Origin: Bradyrhizobium sp.
Lineage (GTDB): Bacteria; Pseudomonadota; Alphaproteobacteria; Rhizobiales; Xanthobacteraceae
Reading direction: 5' to 3'
DNA: 64,000 nt
Assembly (NCBI RefSeq): GCF_030646015.1
Contig: NZ_JAUSLT010000150.1
Coordinates: 1 to 64,000 of the forward strand
Below are positions 32,979 through 42,630 of this stretch, one piece after another; position 1 is the stretch's first letter, and every line of letters begins with the position of its first letter. Position numbers and translations under genes: made by a program. A model generated the notes under the pieces. It was given only the letters and a program-made list of their open reading frames with translations, was not told where the DNA came from and did not search any database.

Positions 32979-34304
32979 ATGAACCAGGCCGCCGCGCCCA
33001 AAGTCAGCTTTGTTTCCTTAGGGTGTCCCAAGGCGCTGGTGGATTCCGAGCGGATCATCACCCGGCTGCGCGCCGAGGGCTATGAGCTGGCGCGCAAGCA
33101 TGACGGCGCCGACCTGGTCATCGTCAACACCTGCGGCTTTCTCGACAGCGCCAAGCAGGAATCGCTCGGCGCCATCGGCGAGGCGATGGCCGAGAACGGC
33201 AAGGTGATCGTCACCGGCTGCATGGGCGCCGAGCCCGAACAGATCGAGGCCGCCTACCCCGGCGTGCTGTCGATTTCAGGGCCGCAGCAGTATGAGAGCG
33301 TGCTCGCCGCGGTCCATCGCGCGCTGCCGCCGGTGCATAATCCACACCTCGACCTGGTGCCGCCGCAGGGCATCAAGCTGACGCCGCGGCACTACGCCTA
33401 TTTGAAGATTTCCGAAGGCTGCAACAACCGCTGCAGCTTCTGCATAATCCCGAAATTGCGCGGCGATCTGGTGTCGCGGCCGGCCGGTGAGGTGCTGCGC
33501 GAGGCGGAAAAACTGGTCACCGCCGGCGTCAAGGAATTGCTGGTCATCTCGCAGGACACCTCGGCCTACGGCGTCGACATCAAATATGCCGAGAGCCCCT
33601 GGAAGGATCGCCAGGTCCGCGCCAAATTTTTCGATCTGGCAAAAGAGCTCGGCGAACTCGGCGCCTGGGTCCGGCTGCAATATGTCTACCCCTACCCGCA
33701 TGTCGATGAAGTCATCGGCCTGATGACGGAAGGCAAGGTGCTGCCGTACCTCGACATCCCGTTCCAGCACGCCAGCCCGGAAGTCCTCAAAGCCATGAAG
33801 CGTCCCGCCGCCCAGGACAAGACGCTGGCGCGGATCAAGAAGTGGCGCGAAGAGTGCCCCGAGCTGACGTTGCGCTCCACCTTCATCGTCGGTTTTCCGG
33901 GCGAGACCGATTCCGATTTTGCGTATCTGCTCGACTGGCTGGAAGAAGCCGAAATCGATCGCGCCGGCTGCTTCAAATACGAGCCGGTCGCGGGCGCGAC
34001 CTCGAACGCGCTCGGCAACCATGTGCCGCCGGAAATCAAGCAGGAGCGCTGGAATGCGCTGATGGCGCGGCAGCAGAAGATTTCCGCCCGCCGGCTCAAG
34101 CGCAAGGTCGGCACACGGCAGCAGATCATCATCGATGAAGTCGGCCCGACCGTCTCAAAGGGCCGCTCCAAGGCCGACGCACCGCAGATCGACGGCGCGG
34201 TCTACCTGTCGAGCCGCCGCCCGCTGCGGGTGGGCGAAATCGTCACCGCGAAGATCGAACGATCGGACCAATACGATCTGCATGGCAGCGTCGCGGGGTA
34301 CTAG
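32979..34304 (+). CDS. rimO: Ribosomal protein S12 methylthiotransferase RimO
   Basis: ATG 32979 gives 441 residues, the usual size. An N-terminal UPF0004 domain has three cluster Cys (SLGCPK, NTCGF, TGCMG), the radical SAM motif is CNNRCSFC near residue 150 and a C-terminal TRAM domain ends VAGY. RimO adds a methylthio group to an Asp of ribosomal protein S12 and is cytosolic. The absence of a tRNA-modifying MiaB signature and the SLGCPKALVDSE start separate it from MiaB. Confidence 0.93.
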   Translation: MNQAAAPKVSFVSLGCPKALVDSERIITRLRAEGYELARKHDGADLVIVNTCGFLDSAKQESLGAIGEAMAENGKVIVTGCMGAEPEQIEAAYPGVLSISGPQQYESVLAAVHRALPPVHNPHLDLVPPQGIKLTPRHYAYLKISEGCNNRCSFCIIPKLRGDLVSRPAGEVLREAEKLVTAGVKELLVISQDTSAYGVDIKYAESPWKDRQVRAKFFDLAKELGELGAWVRLQYVYPYPHVDEVIGLMTEGKVLPYLDIPFQHASPEVLKAMKRPAAQDKTLARIKKWREECPELTLRSTFIVGFPGETDSDFAYLLDWLEEAEIDRAGCFKYEPVAGATSNALGNHVPPEIKQERWNALMARQQKISARRLKRKVGTRQQIIIDEVGPTVSKGRSKADAPQIDGAVYLSSRRPLRVGEIVTAKIERSDQYDLHGSVAGY

Positions 34305-34704
34305 CTCGCTGTCGTCCCTGCCTAGTGCGCAATTGCGCACGGGGCGCAGGGACCCATAATCCCGGTCGCCTGTTGTCGACAAAGGTACCTGCATCCAAAC
34401 CGGAACGATGGGCCGCGGCGTATGGGCCCCTGCGTTCGCAGGGGCGACTCGTGGAGAGATATCGAACGCTCCGCTTGACAACATCAGCCCTCCGGCTGTA
34501 TGGCCCTGCCCCATGATCCTGAACCGGACCAACGCCCGCGCCACGTTCCGTCGTCGCTCGCTCGACGATGATGGGTCGCGCCGTGTCCGACGACAAAGCT
34601 GAAGCACTGGATCAGCAACGTTTTCGAGAAGGCCGCACCCGCAAAGTGCGGCCTTCTTGCGTTTCAGCCCGCTTTGCTTCCCAACCCCGCTGAGGAGTTT
34701 TGAT
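34305..34704. other. 400-bp intergenic region with repeat-like sequence
   Basis: Between rimO and the aminotransferase gene lies repeat-like sequence, including CCCTGCGTTCGCAGGGG around 34430 and a GCGCAATTGCGC palindrome near 34327. It ends in a strong hairpin at 34628-34656. I see no convincing gene. Confidence 0.5.
34628..34656. terminator. Strong stem-loop before the aminotransferase gene
   Basis: GAAGGCCGCAC (34628-34638) and GTGCGGCCTTC (34646-34656) form an 11-bp perfect stem with a 7-nt loop, followed by TTGCGTTTC. It could end read-through from rimO, or lie in the leader of the argD-like gene at 34705. Confidence 0.6.
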
Positions 34705-35901
34705 ATGAGCAACGCCACGCATTCGTTTGACGCATTGATGGAAATCACCTCCCGGCCGCCGACGGTCTTCGTCCGCGGCGAAGGTTCGTTGCTGTGGGAC
34801 GACAACGGCAAGCGCTATCTCGACTTCGTCCAGGGTTGGGCGGTCAACTGCCTCGGCCATTCGCCGCCGGTCATTGCCGATGCGCTGTCCGCTCAGGCAA
34901 AACTGCTGCTGACGCCGAGCCCGGCGTTTTACAACGGCCCCAGCCTCAAGCTGGCGAAGGCGCTCACCGAACACAGCTGCTTCGATCAGGTGTTCTTCGC
35001 CAATTCCGGCGCGGAAGCCAACGAAGGCGCGATCAAGCTCGCGCGCAAATACGGCGCCCTGCACAAGAACGGCGCTTACGAGATCATCACCTTCGAGGGC
35101 GGCTTTCATGGTCGCACGCTGGCGACGATGTCGGCATCCGGCAAGAAGGCGTTTGAGCCCTTGTTCGAGCCGAAGGTGCCGGGCTTCCCCAAGGCCAAAC
35201 TGAACGATCTGGATTCGGTGAAGCGATTGATCACGGACAAGACCATCGGCGTCATGCTGGAGCCGATCCAGGGCGAATCCGGTGTCTGGGCTGCAACTGA
35301 TCACTTCCTGCAGGAGCTGCGAGCACTGACGAACGAGCATGGCTTGCTGCTGATCTTCGACGAGATCCAGACCGGCATGGGCCGCACCGGAAAACTGTTT
35401 CACTACCAGCATGCCGGAATCGAGCCCGACATCATGACGCTGGGCAAGGGCATCGGCGGCGGCGTGCCGCTGGCGGCCTTGCTGGCGACGAACAAGGCCT
35501 CCTGCTTTCAGCATGGCGACCAGGGCGGCACGTTTAATGGCAATCCGCTGATGTGCGCGGTCGGGCTCGCGGTTCTTGCCGAGGTCGGCAAGCCGGAATT
35601 CCTGAAGTCGGCTGTCGATGCCGGGCTGTTCCTGGAAAGCGAGTTGCAGCGGATGTCGGCGCGGCACGGTCTCGGCGAAGTCCGCGGCCGCGGCCTGTTG
35701 CTGGCGCTCGACCTCAGGCACCCGATCGGTGCCTCGATCGTCGCGCAGGCGCTGGCGGACGGCCTTCTGCTGAACTCGCCGCAGCCCGACGCGCTGCGCT
35801 TCATGCCGGCGCTCAACGTTTCGCGCGAGGAGATTTCGGAGATGATCGACGGGTTAGATGCAATCCTGACGCGGATGGGAGCGGCACGGCGGGTGGCGTA
35901 G
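34705..35901 (+). CDS. Acetylornithine aminotransferase-like (class III PLP transaminase)
   Basis: The 398-residue protein starts at ATG 34705 after GGAG. It has NSGAEANEGAIKLARKYG, the PLP region LIFDEIQTGMGRTG and the Schiff-base lysine in TLGKGIGGGVPLAA. It is closest in length and motifs to ArgD (acetylornithine/succinyldiaminopimelate aminotransferase). No argF or other arginine gene is adjacent, so it may be a second ArgD-type paralogue with another amino-group donor. Cytosolic and probably dimeric. Confidence 0.85.
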   Translation: MSNATHSFDALMEITSRPPTVFVRGEGSLLWDDNGKRYLDFVQGWAVNCLGHSPPVIADALSAQAKLLLTPSPAFYNGPSLKLAKALTEHSCFDQVFFANSGAEANEGAIKLARKYGALHKNGAYEIITFEGGFHGRTLATMSASGKKAFEPLFEPKVPGFPKAKLNDLDSVKRLITDKTIGVMLEPIQGESGVWAATDHFLQELRALTNEHGLLLIFDEIQTGMGRTGKLFHYQHAGIEPDIMTLGKGIGGGVPLAALLATNKASCFQHGDQGGTFNGNPLMCAVGLAVLAEVGKPEFLKSAVDAGLFLESELQRMSARHGLGEVRGRGLLLALDLRHPIGASIVAQALADGLLLNSPQPDALRFMPALNVSREEISEMIDGLDAILTRMGAARRVA

Positions 35902-35912
35902 GGTTCTCACAA

Positions 35913-36034
35913 CGTCATTGCGAGCGCAGCGAAGCAATCCATCTCGAAGCGCAAAGAAAGAATGGATTGCTTCGTCGCATCCGCCTTCGCCCGAAGGCGG
36001 GCTTCGGCGGACAAGAGGGCTCCTTGCAATGACG
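35913..36034. repeat. Dispersed palindromic repeat (GTCATTGCGAGC type)
   Basis: It opens with CGTCATTGCGAGCGCAGCGA and closes with GCAATGACG, the reverse complement of its start, with inner AATGGATTGCTTCG/CGAAGCAATCC-type arms. This family is widespread in proteobacterial intergenic regions. It lies between two convergent genes. Confidence 0.7.
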
Positions 36035-36044
36035 GTGCTGAGAC

Positions 36045-37019
36045 CTACGGCTTCAAGATCGACGCGCCCGTCGTGGCCCGGCTCTCCAGGTCGGTATGCG
36101 CTCTCGCCGCATCCTTCAGCGCGTAGGCGTGGTTGATCGGCACGTGCAGCTTGCCGTTGATGACGGCCGAGAACAGGGTGTCGGCGCCCTCCAGCAGATC
36201 CGCGCGCTGGGCGATGTAGTCGTTGAGTTTCGGACGGGTCGCAAACAGCGAGCCGTGATTGTTGAGTTCGGCAATCGAGAACGGCGGCACTGGGCCCGAA
36301 GCGTTGCCGAAACTCACGAACAACCCGCGCGGCTTCAGGCAGGACAGCGACCCCGGAAAGGTGGTTTTGCCGACGCCGTCATAGACGACATCGCAGAGCT
36401 CGTTGCGGCTGATCTGCTTCACGCGGGCGACGAAATCTTCCTCATTGTAGAGGATGACGTGATCGCAGCCATTGGCCAGTGCCAGATCCGCCTTGGCCCT
36501 GGTGCCAACGGTGCCGATGACATGCGCGCCCATCGCCCTCGCCCATTGGCACGCCAACAGGCCGATGCCGCCGGCCGCGGCATGAATCAACACCCGGTGG
36601 TGCGGCTCGACCTTGAACGTCTTGTGCAACAGGTACCAGACCGTCAGCCCCTTGAGCATCAGGACGGCGCCCTGCTCGTAGGTGATATGGTCGGGCAACT
36701 TCACCAGCTTGTCCCAGGGAATGTTGCGTTCGGTGGTGTAGCCGCCGAGATTGAAATAATAGGCGACCCGGTCGCCGGGATGAAAATTGGTGACGCCCGG
36801 CCCCACCGCCAGAACCTCGCCGGCGGCCTCATTGCCGGCGATGAAGGGCAGCCCCGGCGCCTTGTAGAGGCCGGTGCGGTAGTAGACGTCGATGAAGTTC
36901 AGACCGATGGCATGCTGGCGGATGCGAACCTCGCCGGGTCCGGGCGCGGGCACGTCGACCGATTCGTAAACCAGGGCTTCCGGGCCCCCCACCTTGTGCA
37001 CGCGCACGGCCTTGATCAT
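36045..37019 (-). CDS. Quinone oxidoreductase (zeta-crystallin-like, MDR family)
   Basis: The 324-residue medium-chain reductase lacks the zinc-ligand Cys of alcohol dehydrogenases. NADPH binding is seen in AAAGGIGLLACQWARAMGAH near residue 150, and GNEAAGEVLAVGPGV and YEQGAVLMLKGLT are family motifs. It performs one-electron quinone or enal reduction in the cytosol. It stands alone and convergent to the aminotransferase gene. Confidence 0.88.
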   Translation of the reverse strand: MIKAVRVHKVGGPEALVYESVDVPAPGPGEVRIRQHAIGLNFIDVYYRTGLYKAPGLPFIAGNEAAGEVLAVGPGVTNFHPGDRVAYYFNLGGYTTERNIPWDKLVKLPDHITYEQGAVLMLKGLTVWYLLHKTFKVEPHHRVLIHAAAGGIGLLACQWARAMGAHVIGTVGTRAKADLALANGCDHVILYNEEDFVARVKQISRNELCDVVYDGVGKTTFPGSLSCLKPRGLFVSFGNASGPVPPFSIAELNNHGSLFATRPKLNDYIAQRADLLEGADTLFSAVINGKLHVPINHAYALKDAARAHTDLESRATTGASILKP

Positions 37020-37113
37020 ATCGAATTCTCCTTAGGCCAAGTTCTTCTTGGGCCTTGCCTTGAGGTCGAGCGAAAGCCATCGGGACTGCGTTGTCAACTC
37101 GCGGCGGCAGCCT

Positions 37114-37875
37114 CTATCCGCCGCCCTGCTGGACCGGTTTCTTGAGGGTCTTTTTCGCGGTCTTCTTTCGGTTGTTCTTGGCGAGAACATTGAAGAATTC
37201 GACGGCGACCGAGAACGAGATCGCGAAGTAGATGTAACCGCGCGGAATGTGGAATTGGAAACCGTCGGCCACCAGCGCCAGGCCGATCAGCACCAGAAAC
37301 GCCAGAGCGAGCATCTTGGTGGTCGGATGTTCCGCCACGAATTTCGTGACCGGAACGGCCGATACATACATCACGATCACGGCGATAATGACCGCCGCGA
37401 TCATGATCTCGAGTTGCTCAGCCATGCCGATCGCGGTGATGATCGAATCCAGCGAGAACACCAGGTCGATGATGATGATCTGGACGATCACCCAGAAGAA
37501 CGCGTTGGGCGCCGGCGCGTCCACGTGTCCCTCCTCACGCGCTTCCATTTCGCGGTGAATTTCATGGGTGGCCTTGGCGATCAGAAACAGTCCGCCGCCG
37601 ATCAGGATGATGTCGCGCCAGGAGAACCCCATGCTCTTCACGGTGAAGACGGGCTGCGTCAAACCGATCAGCCACACCAGCACACTGAGCAGCATGATGC
37701 GGAACACCAGCGCCAGCGCCAGCCCGATCTGTCGCGCGCGTTTCGCCTGTGGTTCGGGAAGACGCGACACGATGACCGACAGGAAAATGACATTGTCGAT
37801 GCCGAGCACGATTTCCAGCGCCGTCAGGGTCAACAGCGCGGCCCATGCTTCCGGGCTGGTCAATAATTCCATCAT
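37114..37875 (-). CDS. TerC family integral membrane protein
   Basis: ATG 37875 overlaps the pcs stop as ATGA, which decides the start and suggests coupling. The 253-residue protein has about seven membrane spans and the acidic intramembrane motifs LEIVLGIDNVIFLS and LVFSLDSIITAIG that mark the TerC family. A basic C-terminal tail (KNNRKKTAKKTLKKP) lies in the cytoplasm. TerC proteins are linked to tellurite resistance and to Mn2+ export for secreted metalloproteins. The pairing with pcs is conserved to my memory. Confidence 0.87.
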   Translation of the reverse strand: MMELLTSPEAWAALLTLTALEIVLGIDNVIFLSVIVSRLPEPQAKRARQIGLALALVFRIMLLSVLVWLIGLTQPVFTVKSMGFSWRDIILIGGGLFLIAKATHEIHREMEAREEGHVDAPAPNAFFWVIVQIIIIDLVFSLDSIITAIGMAEQLEIMIAAVIIAVIVMYVSAVPVTKFVAEHPTTKMLALAFLVLIGLALVADGFQFHIPRGYIYFAISFSVAVEFFNVLAKNNRKKTAKKTLKKPVQQGGG

Positions 37876-38609
37876 GGCTTGAAAAACCTCACGATTCGGA
37901 TCGCCGCGTCGCTCGCCACGATATAGAGGGCGATCGCACAAAGTCCGATGGTTACGGGCGCGCTTACATCAAAATCCCTGGCCAGCGCGAAGATCGCGAG
38001 CACCGCCCAGATGGCCATCAGCGAAAACGTCAGGCCGCGCAGCCGCACGACGCGGACCGGATGCATCACATTGATGGGCACGAACGTCAGTATGATCAGG
38101 ACCGCGACCATCAGGCTCGCCAGCCACGGCCGCGGATGCAGCAGGAACAGATAGAACGCCGCGGCGTTCCACAGCGCCGGAAAACCGCGGAAATGGTTAT
38201 CGTCGGTTTTCATGCGGCGATCGGCGAAATACAGCGCGCCCGATACCACGATGCCGGCGCCCAGCAACGGCGCCATGACCGGCAACAACATGCCACTGGC
38301 GGTGATCGCATAGGCCGGCACGAAAACATAGGTGACAAAGTCGACCACGAGATCGAGTACCTCACCCGACCAGTTCGGCTGCAGCCGCACGACATCGAAC
38401 CGCCGGGCGATCGGGCCATCGAGCGCGTCGACCACCAGCGCCAGCCCGAGCCACGCGAACATCGCCGCCCAGTGCTCACGCACCGCCTCCAGCATCGCGA
38501 GCAGGCCAATGCCCGCCCCCATCGCCGTGAAGATATGGACGGAAAATGCCGCCGCCCGCGTTCCCGGCGTCGCTCGCGGTGTAGAAACTGGCTGGTTCGA
38601 CTCGTCCAT
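37872..38609 (-). CDS. pcs: Phosphatidylcholine synthase
   Basis: The 245-residue membrane enzyme carries the CDP-alcohol phosphotransferase motif DGPIAR, 12 residues, GEVLDLVVD, matching the spacing DGx2ARx12Gx3Dx3D of bacterial Pcs. Eight hydrophobic spans are visible. Pcs condenses choline directly with CDP-diacylglycerol to make phosphatidylcholine, a lipid important in plant-associated alphaproteobacteria. It is followed by terC with a 4-bp overlap. Confidence 0.9.
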   Translation of the reverse strand: MDESNQPVSTPRATPGTRAAAFSVHIFTAMGAGIGLLAMLEAVREHWAAMFAWLGLALVVDALDGPIARRFDVVRLQPNWSGEVLDLVVDFVTYVFVPAYAITASGMLLPVMAPLLGAGIVVSGALYFADRRMKTDDNHFRGFPALWNAAAFYLFLLHPRPWLASLMVAVLIILTFVPINVMHPVRVVRLRGLTFSLMAIWAVLAIFALARDFDVSAPVTIGLCAIALYIVASDAAIRIVRFFKP

Positions 38610-38744
38610 CGGACCGCACTGCTATCAGGAATTGCGGCGATTTGCACACCGCAGCTTGCGGCGTTCGGCCGCGCAAACCGCAGGGAACATTAGACCTGAT
38701 GATGCAGACTTGAAAATGCCGCCGGGAACGTCAATTGTCCCGAT

Positions 38745-39950
38745 ATGAATGATGGATCCGATACCTATGACGTCGTCGTGATCGGCGGCGGCCCCGCGGG
38801 ACTTGGCGCCGCGGTCGCCTTGGCGGAGACCGGCGCGCGCACGGCGCTGGTCGCCCGCCGCTTGCCCTATGCCGACAACCGTACCACGGCGCTGCTGGGC
38901 GACTCCATCGATCTGCTCGAACGGCTGGAGGTCTGGCCGCGCTGCAGGGACCAGGCGGCGGCATTGCGCGTGATGCGGCTGGTCGACGATACCGGCCGGC
39001 TGATCCGGGCGCCAGAGGTCCGGTTCGCTTGCGAGGAAATCGGCCTCGATGTGTTCGGCTACAACATCGAGAACCGTGCGCTGATCGAGGCGCTGGAGCA
39101 ACGCGCCGCCGGACTTTCCGGGCTGACGCGGTTCGACGATGAGGCTGCAACGATCAGCCCCGATGACGCCGAGGTCGTCATCCACACGCGCGCCGGCCAA
39201 TCCCTGGCCGCGCGCCTCGTGGTCGGCGCGGACGGGCGGCAATCGCTGTGCCGCCAAGCCGCCGGCATCGAGGTCAGCCGCCGCAGCCTCAACCAGGCGG
39301 CGTTGACCTTCAACATCAGCCATTCGCGGCCGCATCGAGACATCTCCACGGAGTTTCACACCCCGCACGGCCCGTGCGTATTCGTTCCCCTGCCCGGCAA
39401 CCGCAGCAGCGTGGTGTGGGTTGCCGCGCCGAAAGAAGCCGAACGGCTGATCGCATTGGGCGATGACGAATTGTCGGAGGCCGCGGAACGGCAATCGCAT
39501 TCCATTCTCGGCCGCGTCAGCGTTGAGCCGGGGCGGCATTTGTTTCCGCTCGGCATCGAACAGCCCCGGCAATTCGCCAGGGATCGTATCGTGCTGGTCG
39601 GCGAAGCCGCGCATGTGGTGCCGCCGATCGGCGCGCAGGGCCTGAACCTGGGATTGCGCGACGCCGCAGATATCGCCGATATCGTGCGCGACGCGATGCT
39701 GGCAGGTGAAGACCCGGGTGCCCCGCAGGTGATCAAGCGTTACGACTCGGCGCGGCGCAGCGACGTCGCCAGCCGCACCTTCGCGATCGATATGGCGAAC
39801 CGCTCACTGCTCAGCGATTTCCTGCCCGTGCAGTCGCTGCGCGCGGTGGGCATGCATCTGATCGGTTCGGTCGGCGCGATCCGCCGTCTGGCCATGCGCG
39901 AGGGCCTGGCGCCGTCGCGGGGTCACGGGAATACCAGCCGGCCGCTTTGA
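38745..39950 (+). CDS. UbiH/UbiF family FAD-dependent hydroxylase
   Basis: The 401-residue flavoprotein has the Rossmann motif VIGGGPAGLGAAVALAETGA at the N-terminus, the DG motif VVGADGRQSLCR near 165, and GEAAHVVPPIGAQGLNLGLR near 285-305, the UbiH-type FAD ribityl motif. It probably hydroxylates a ubiquinone-precursor ring at the inner membrane. Which ring position cannot be decided. Its 3' end overlaps the convergent AEC gene by 28 bp. Confidence 0.87.
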   Translation: MNDGSDTYDVVVIGGGPAGLGAAVALAETGARTALVARRLPYADNRTTALLGDSIDLLERLEVWPRCRDQAAALRVMRLVDDTGRLIRAPEVRFACEEIGLDVFGYNIENRALIEALEQRAAGLSGLTRFDDEAATISPDDAEVVIHTRAGQSLAARLVVGADGRQSLCRQAAGIEVSRRSLNQAALTFNISHSRPHRDISTEFHTPHGPCVFVPLPGNRSSVVWVAAPKEAERLIALGDDELSEAAERQSHSILGRVSVEPGRHLFPLGIEQPRQFARDRIVLVGEAAHVVPPIGAQGLNLGLRDAADIADIVRDAMLAGEDPGAPQVIKRYDSARRSDVASRTFAIDMANRSLLSDFLPVQSLRAVGMHLIGSVGAIRRLAMREGLAPSRGHGNTSRPL

Positions 39951-40876
39951 ATGAACCACATCACGCTGGTCAGCGTGATGACGGAGGCGAATGTTCCAAT
40001 CAGCACGGCGACCGACGCCGGCTCGACCCAGGTGTCGTGCTGACGGGCGATCACGAACACGCTGAGCGCCGGCGGCAATGCGGCCATCAGCACCGCGGTC
40101 GCCGCCCAGGGCTGCGGGAACGGCCCGAACTCCAGCATCAATCCGAATACGATCAGCGGATGGATCAGGAGCTTCACCGCGATGGCGCCGGGCACTTCCC
40201 AGGGCACGCCGGCCAGCGGGCGCAATGCAACGGTCACCCCTAGCACGAACAGCGCCACCGGCGCGGCGGAGTTCTGCAGAAACAGCAGCGTGTTGTCGAT
40301 CGCCGTCGGCGGGCGAACGTGGAAGGCCGCGGCGAGCGCGCCGGCGCAGGCTGACATGATCAAGGGGTTCAGGACGATCTGCCGCGCCACCGAGCCGAGC
40401 GTGCGCAGCAACGACTGGTGTTCGCGGTCGGTGAGAGCGATCAACAGCGGCACGACCGTAAAAAGAAAGATGGCGTCGCAGCAGAAAATCAACGCGGTCG
40501 GCGCCGCGGCCTTCGAGCCGAGCACGGCCAGCGCCAGCCCGGGGCCCATATAGCCGATGTTGCCGTAACCGCCGGCAAGGCCCGCCAGGGTGGATTCCCG
40601 GACCGAAAGCCTGCCTATCAGCTGGCTCGAGAACATCGCGAGGAAGAAGGCGCTGGCGGTGCCGAAGGTGGTCGCAATCAGGAATGGCGGGTTATTCAGC
40701 TCCGCGAACGGCGTTTTTGCCATAATTCCAAACAGCAGCGCCGGCAGCGAGACGTAGAGCAGGAAGAAGTTCATCCACGCCAGCCCGTCCTCCGGCAGCG
40801 CCTTGGCCTTGCCGCAGGCGAACCCAATGAAAATCAAGCCGAAATAGGGCAACGCAAGGTTGAGGATGTCGATCAT
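39923..40876 (-). CDS. AEC family transporter (auxin efflux carrier type)
   Basis: The 317-residue protein has about ten membrane spans and the family features GFACGKAKALPEDGLAWMNF and NIGYMGPGLALAVLG. Bacterial AEC proteins move malonate, malate or other organic acids. No adjacent catabolic gene indicates the substrate. It converges with the hydroxylase gene and overlaps its end. Confidence 0.87.
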   Translation of the reverse strand: MIDILNLALPYFGLIFIGFACGKAKALPEDGLAWMNFFLLYVSLPALLFGIMAKTPFAELNNPPFLIATTFGTASAFFLAMFSSQLIGRLSVRESTLAGLAGGYGNIGYMGPGLALAVLGSKAAAPTALIFCCDAIFLFTVVPLLIALTDREHQSLLRTLGSVARQIVLNPLIMSACAGALAAAFHVRPPTAIDNTLLFLQNSAAPVALFVLGVTVALRPLAGVPWEVPGAIAVKLLIHPLIVFGLMLEFGPFPQPWAATAVLMAALPPALSVFVIARQHDTWVEPASVAVLIGTFASVITLTSVMWFIQSGRLVFP

Positions 40877-40997
40877 CGGGATGGGTCTTTTTCATCATTC
40901 TTGCCCCGCTGGACAGCCTGGACGGACCGGCATGGCAAAGGTTAATTCGGCTGTTTGCCTCTAGCATCGGCCACAATCATGGTCTATTCGACGAGAT

Positions 40998-41330
40998 ATG
41001 ATAAAAGCGCGGACCGCCAAATTTCAGATCGGACAAATCGTCCGGCACCGGATCTTTTCGTTCCGGGGCGTGGTCTTCGATATCGACCCGGTGTTCAACA
41101 ATACCGAGGAATGGTGGCTGTCGATCCCCGAAGAGGTCCGCCCCCATAAGGATCAGCCGTTTTATCATCTGCTGGCTGAGAATTCGGAATCCGAATACGT
41201 CGCCTATGTTTCCGAGCAGAACCTGCTGCCCGACGATTCGGGCGAGCCGATCCGGCACTCGCAGGTCGCCGAGATCTTTGTCAAAGACAAATCGGGCGGC
41301 TACCGCCCCCGCAATCCGTCGCTGAATTAG
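40998..41330 (+). CDS. hspQ: Heat shock protein HspQ
   Basis: The 110-residue protein matches HspQ/YccV: KFQIGQIVRHRIFSFRGVVF, DIDPVFNNTEEWW, then DQPFYHLLAE and AYVSEQNLL. HspQ is a hemimethylated-oriC binding and protease specificity-enhancing factor in enteric bacteria; its alphaproteobacterial role is less known. It is a single gene divergent from the AEC transporter. Confidence 0.92.
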   Translation: MIKARTAKFQIGQIVRHRIFSFRGVVFDIDPVFNNTEEWWLSIPEEVRPHKDQPFYHLLAENSESEYVAYVSEQNLLPDDSGEPIRHSQVAEIFVKDKSGGYRPRNPSLN

Positions 41331-41340
41331 CCAACACTCG

Positions 41341-41525
41341 TGTCCCGGACGCGGCGCAGCGCCCTCCCGGCGATGCGAAGCATCGTCCCTTCGCGCTGCT
41401 CCGCAGAGCCGGGACCCACGAGACTTGCTCCGCTGCTGGATGGACCCCGGCTTAGCAACGCGCCGCCATAGCGCGTCGAAGACGCGCGTAAACGCGCTTA
41501 TGGCGCTGCGCTGCATCCGGGGCAC
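41341..41525. repeat. Dispersed palindromic repeat (CCCGGACGC/GCGCAGCGC type)
   Basis: The stretch contains nested inverted repeats such as GATGCGAAGCATC and CCGCAGAGCCGGGACCCA. Related sequence is at 47380-47500. It fills the gap between hspQ and ialB, so it is a family of intergenic elements and not a gene. Confidence 0.6.
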
Positions 41526-41552
41526 GACGTTGAGACATTCCCCCAACGAAAA

Positions 41553-41573
41553 AGGCGCCCGATCCGGGCGCCT
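41553..41573 (-). terminator. Intrinsic terminator of ialB
   Basis: AGGCGCCCG and CGGGCGCCT form a 9-bp stem with a 3-nt loop, and on the minus strand TTTTTC follows. It lies 29 bp past the ialB stop. Confidence 0.85.
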
Positions 41574-41601
41574 CTTGGTTGTCGACAGGATCGCCCTGCC
41601 C

Positions 41602-42423
41602 TTACTTCGCAGCCGGATTGGCCGCCGGCGTGCCGGCGGGCGGATTGGCCTCGAGCTTCTTGCGGGCTTCTTCCGCGCGCTTCTGCAGCTCTTCCTGCAG
41701 CTTCTTCTGGGTTTCCTCGAACACCTTGGGATCGGTCGGCGGACCGTCATAGGCCTTGGCGAATTCGGCCAGCGGCAGCGGCAGCGTGAGCGGCGCGCCG
41801 TTGGAGTTGATCGCCTGCACCACCAGGTTCTGGCCCTTCTTCATGCTGGCGAGCAATTCCGGCGTGACGTCGTAGTCCGACATGCAGCCATTGGCGAAGC
41901 AGATCACATAGGGACTTTGCGCGGGCGCATTGGCGTCGACGATCACGCGGGTGCCGTGAACCAGCTGCATGCCGAGCGGAAGCGTGACGCGCAGGATCTT
42001 CTTGGGCTCGCCTTCGGGCTCGATGATGACGGCCGCGATGACGGGCTGGCCGGACTCGATGCGGCCGTCCTTGCCGGTGAAGCAGACCTGCTTGGCGCCG
42101 GCGTCCTGGCCCTTCAGGCAGAACTTTGTCCAGGGCGCATAGATCAGCTGAACCTGCTGGTCGGCGGGCTGGGCGCCCGCAGCGGGAGCTGCGGCCGGCG
42201 GCGCGGCGGGCTGCTGAGCCGCCGGAGCCGGGGCTTTCGGGGCAGCCTTCGGCGCGGCCTTCGGCGCCGCCTTGGGTGCGACGGCAGGGGCGCCGGGGGC
42301 CGGTTGTGGCTGCTGGGCCTGCGCGCCGGAAGCCAGCAACGAGGCGGACAGTGCGGTCGCCACCAACAGGGCGGTAATCCGCCCACGCGGCCATACCGGC
42401 GCGGCCAAGATACGGAAATTCAT
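41602..42423 (-). CDS. Invasion-associated locus B (IalB) family periplasmic protein
   Basis: ATG 42423 gives 273 residues with a signal peptide (about 1-36), an Ala/Pro/Lys repeat linker (KAAPKAAPKAAPKAP, about 50-64), and an IalB domain with TKFC, KQVCFTG and CFANGCMSDY Cys pairs. The C-terminus is helical and Glu/Lys-rich. IalB relatives are periplasmic proteins named for Bartonella invasion; in Bradyrhizobium the role is unknown. It has its own terminator. Confidence 0.85.
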   Translation of the reverse strand: MNFRILAAPVWPRGRITALLVATALSASLLASGAQAQQPQPAPGAPAVAPKAAPKAAPKAAPKAPAPAAQQPAAPPAAAPAAGAQPADQQVQLIYAPWTKFCLKGQDAGAKQVCFTGKDGRIESGQPVIAAVIIEPEGEPKKILRVTLPLGMQLVHGTRVIVDANAPAQSPYVICFANGCMSDYDVTPELLASMKKGQNLVVQAINSNGAPLTLPLPLAEFAKAYDGPPTDPKVFEETQKKLQEELQKRAEEARKKLEANPPAGTPAANPAAK

Positions 42424-42630
42424 TGCGGAAAACCCTTTCTGAACGGAAGCGGCAGAAACCGCTGCAGGCACCGACACCTAGCCGTTGAGCGGCTGTCTCT
42501 TTGCCAAATGAGGCGGATACGTGACAGGCCCTGCCGTCTTGGTCAATTGCCCGCCTTCAATACAGCGGCGGACGAAAAGATCAATGCCGACAGGCATCCT
42601 GGCGACCCGCCGGGACCGGGTGTGACGGCT

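Noticed and set aside
41425..42630. In-frame upstream extension of the family 5 binding protein, making a protein of over 1000 residues
   Set aside because: The extension is antisense to ialB and has shadow-like composition (Arg/Gly-rich). A signal peptide begins shortly after ATG 42631.
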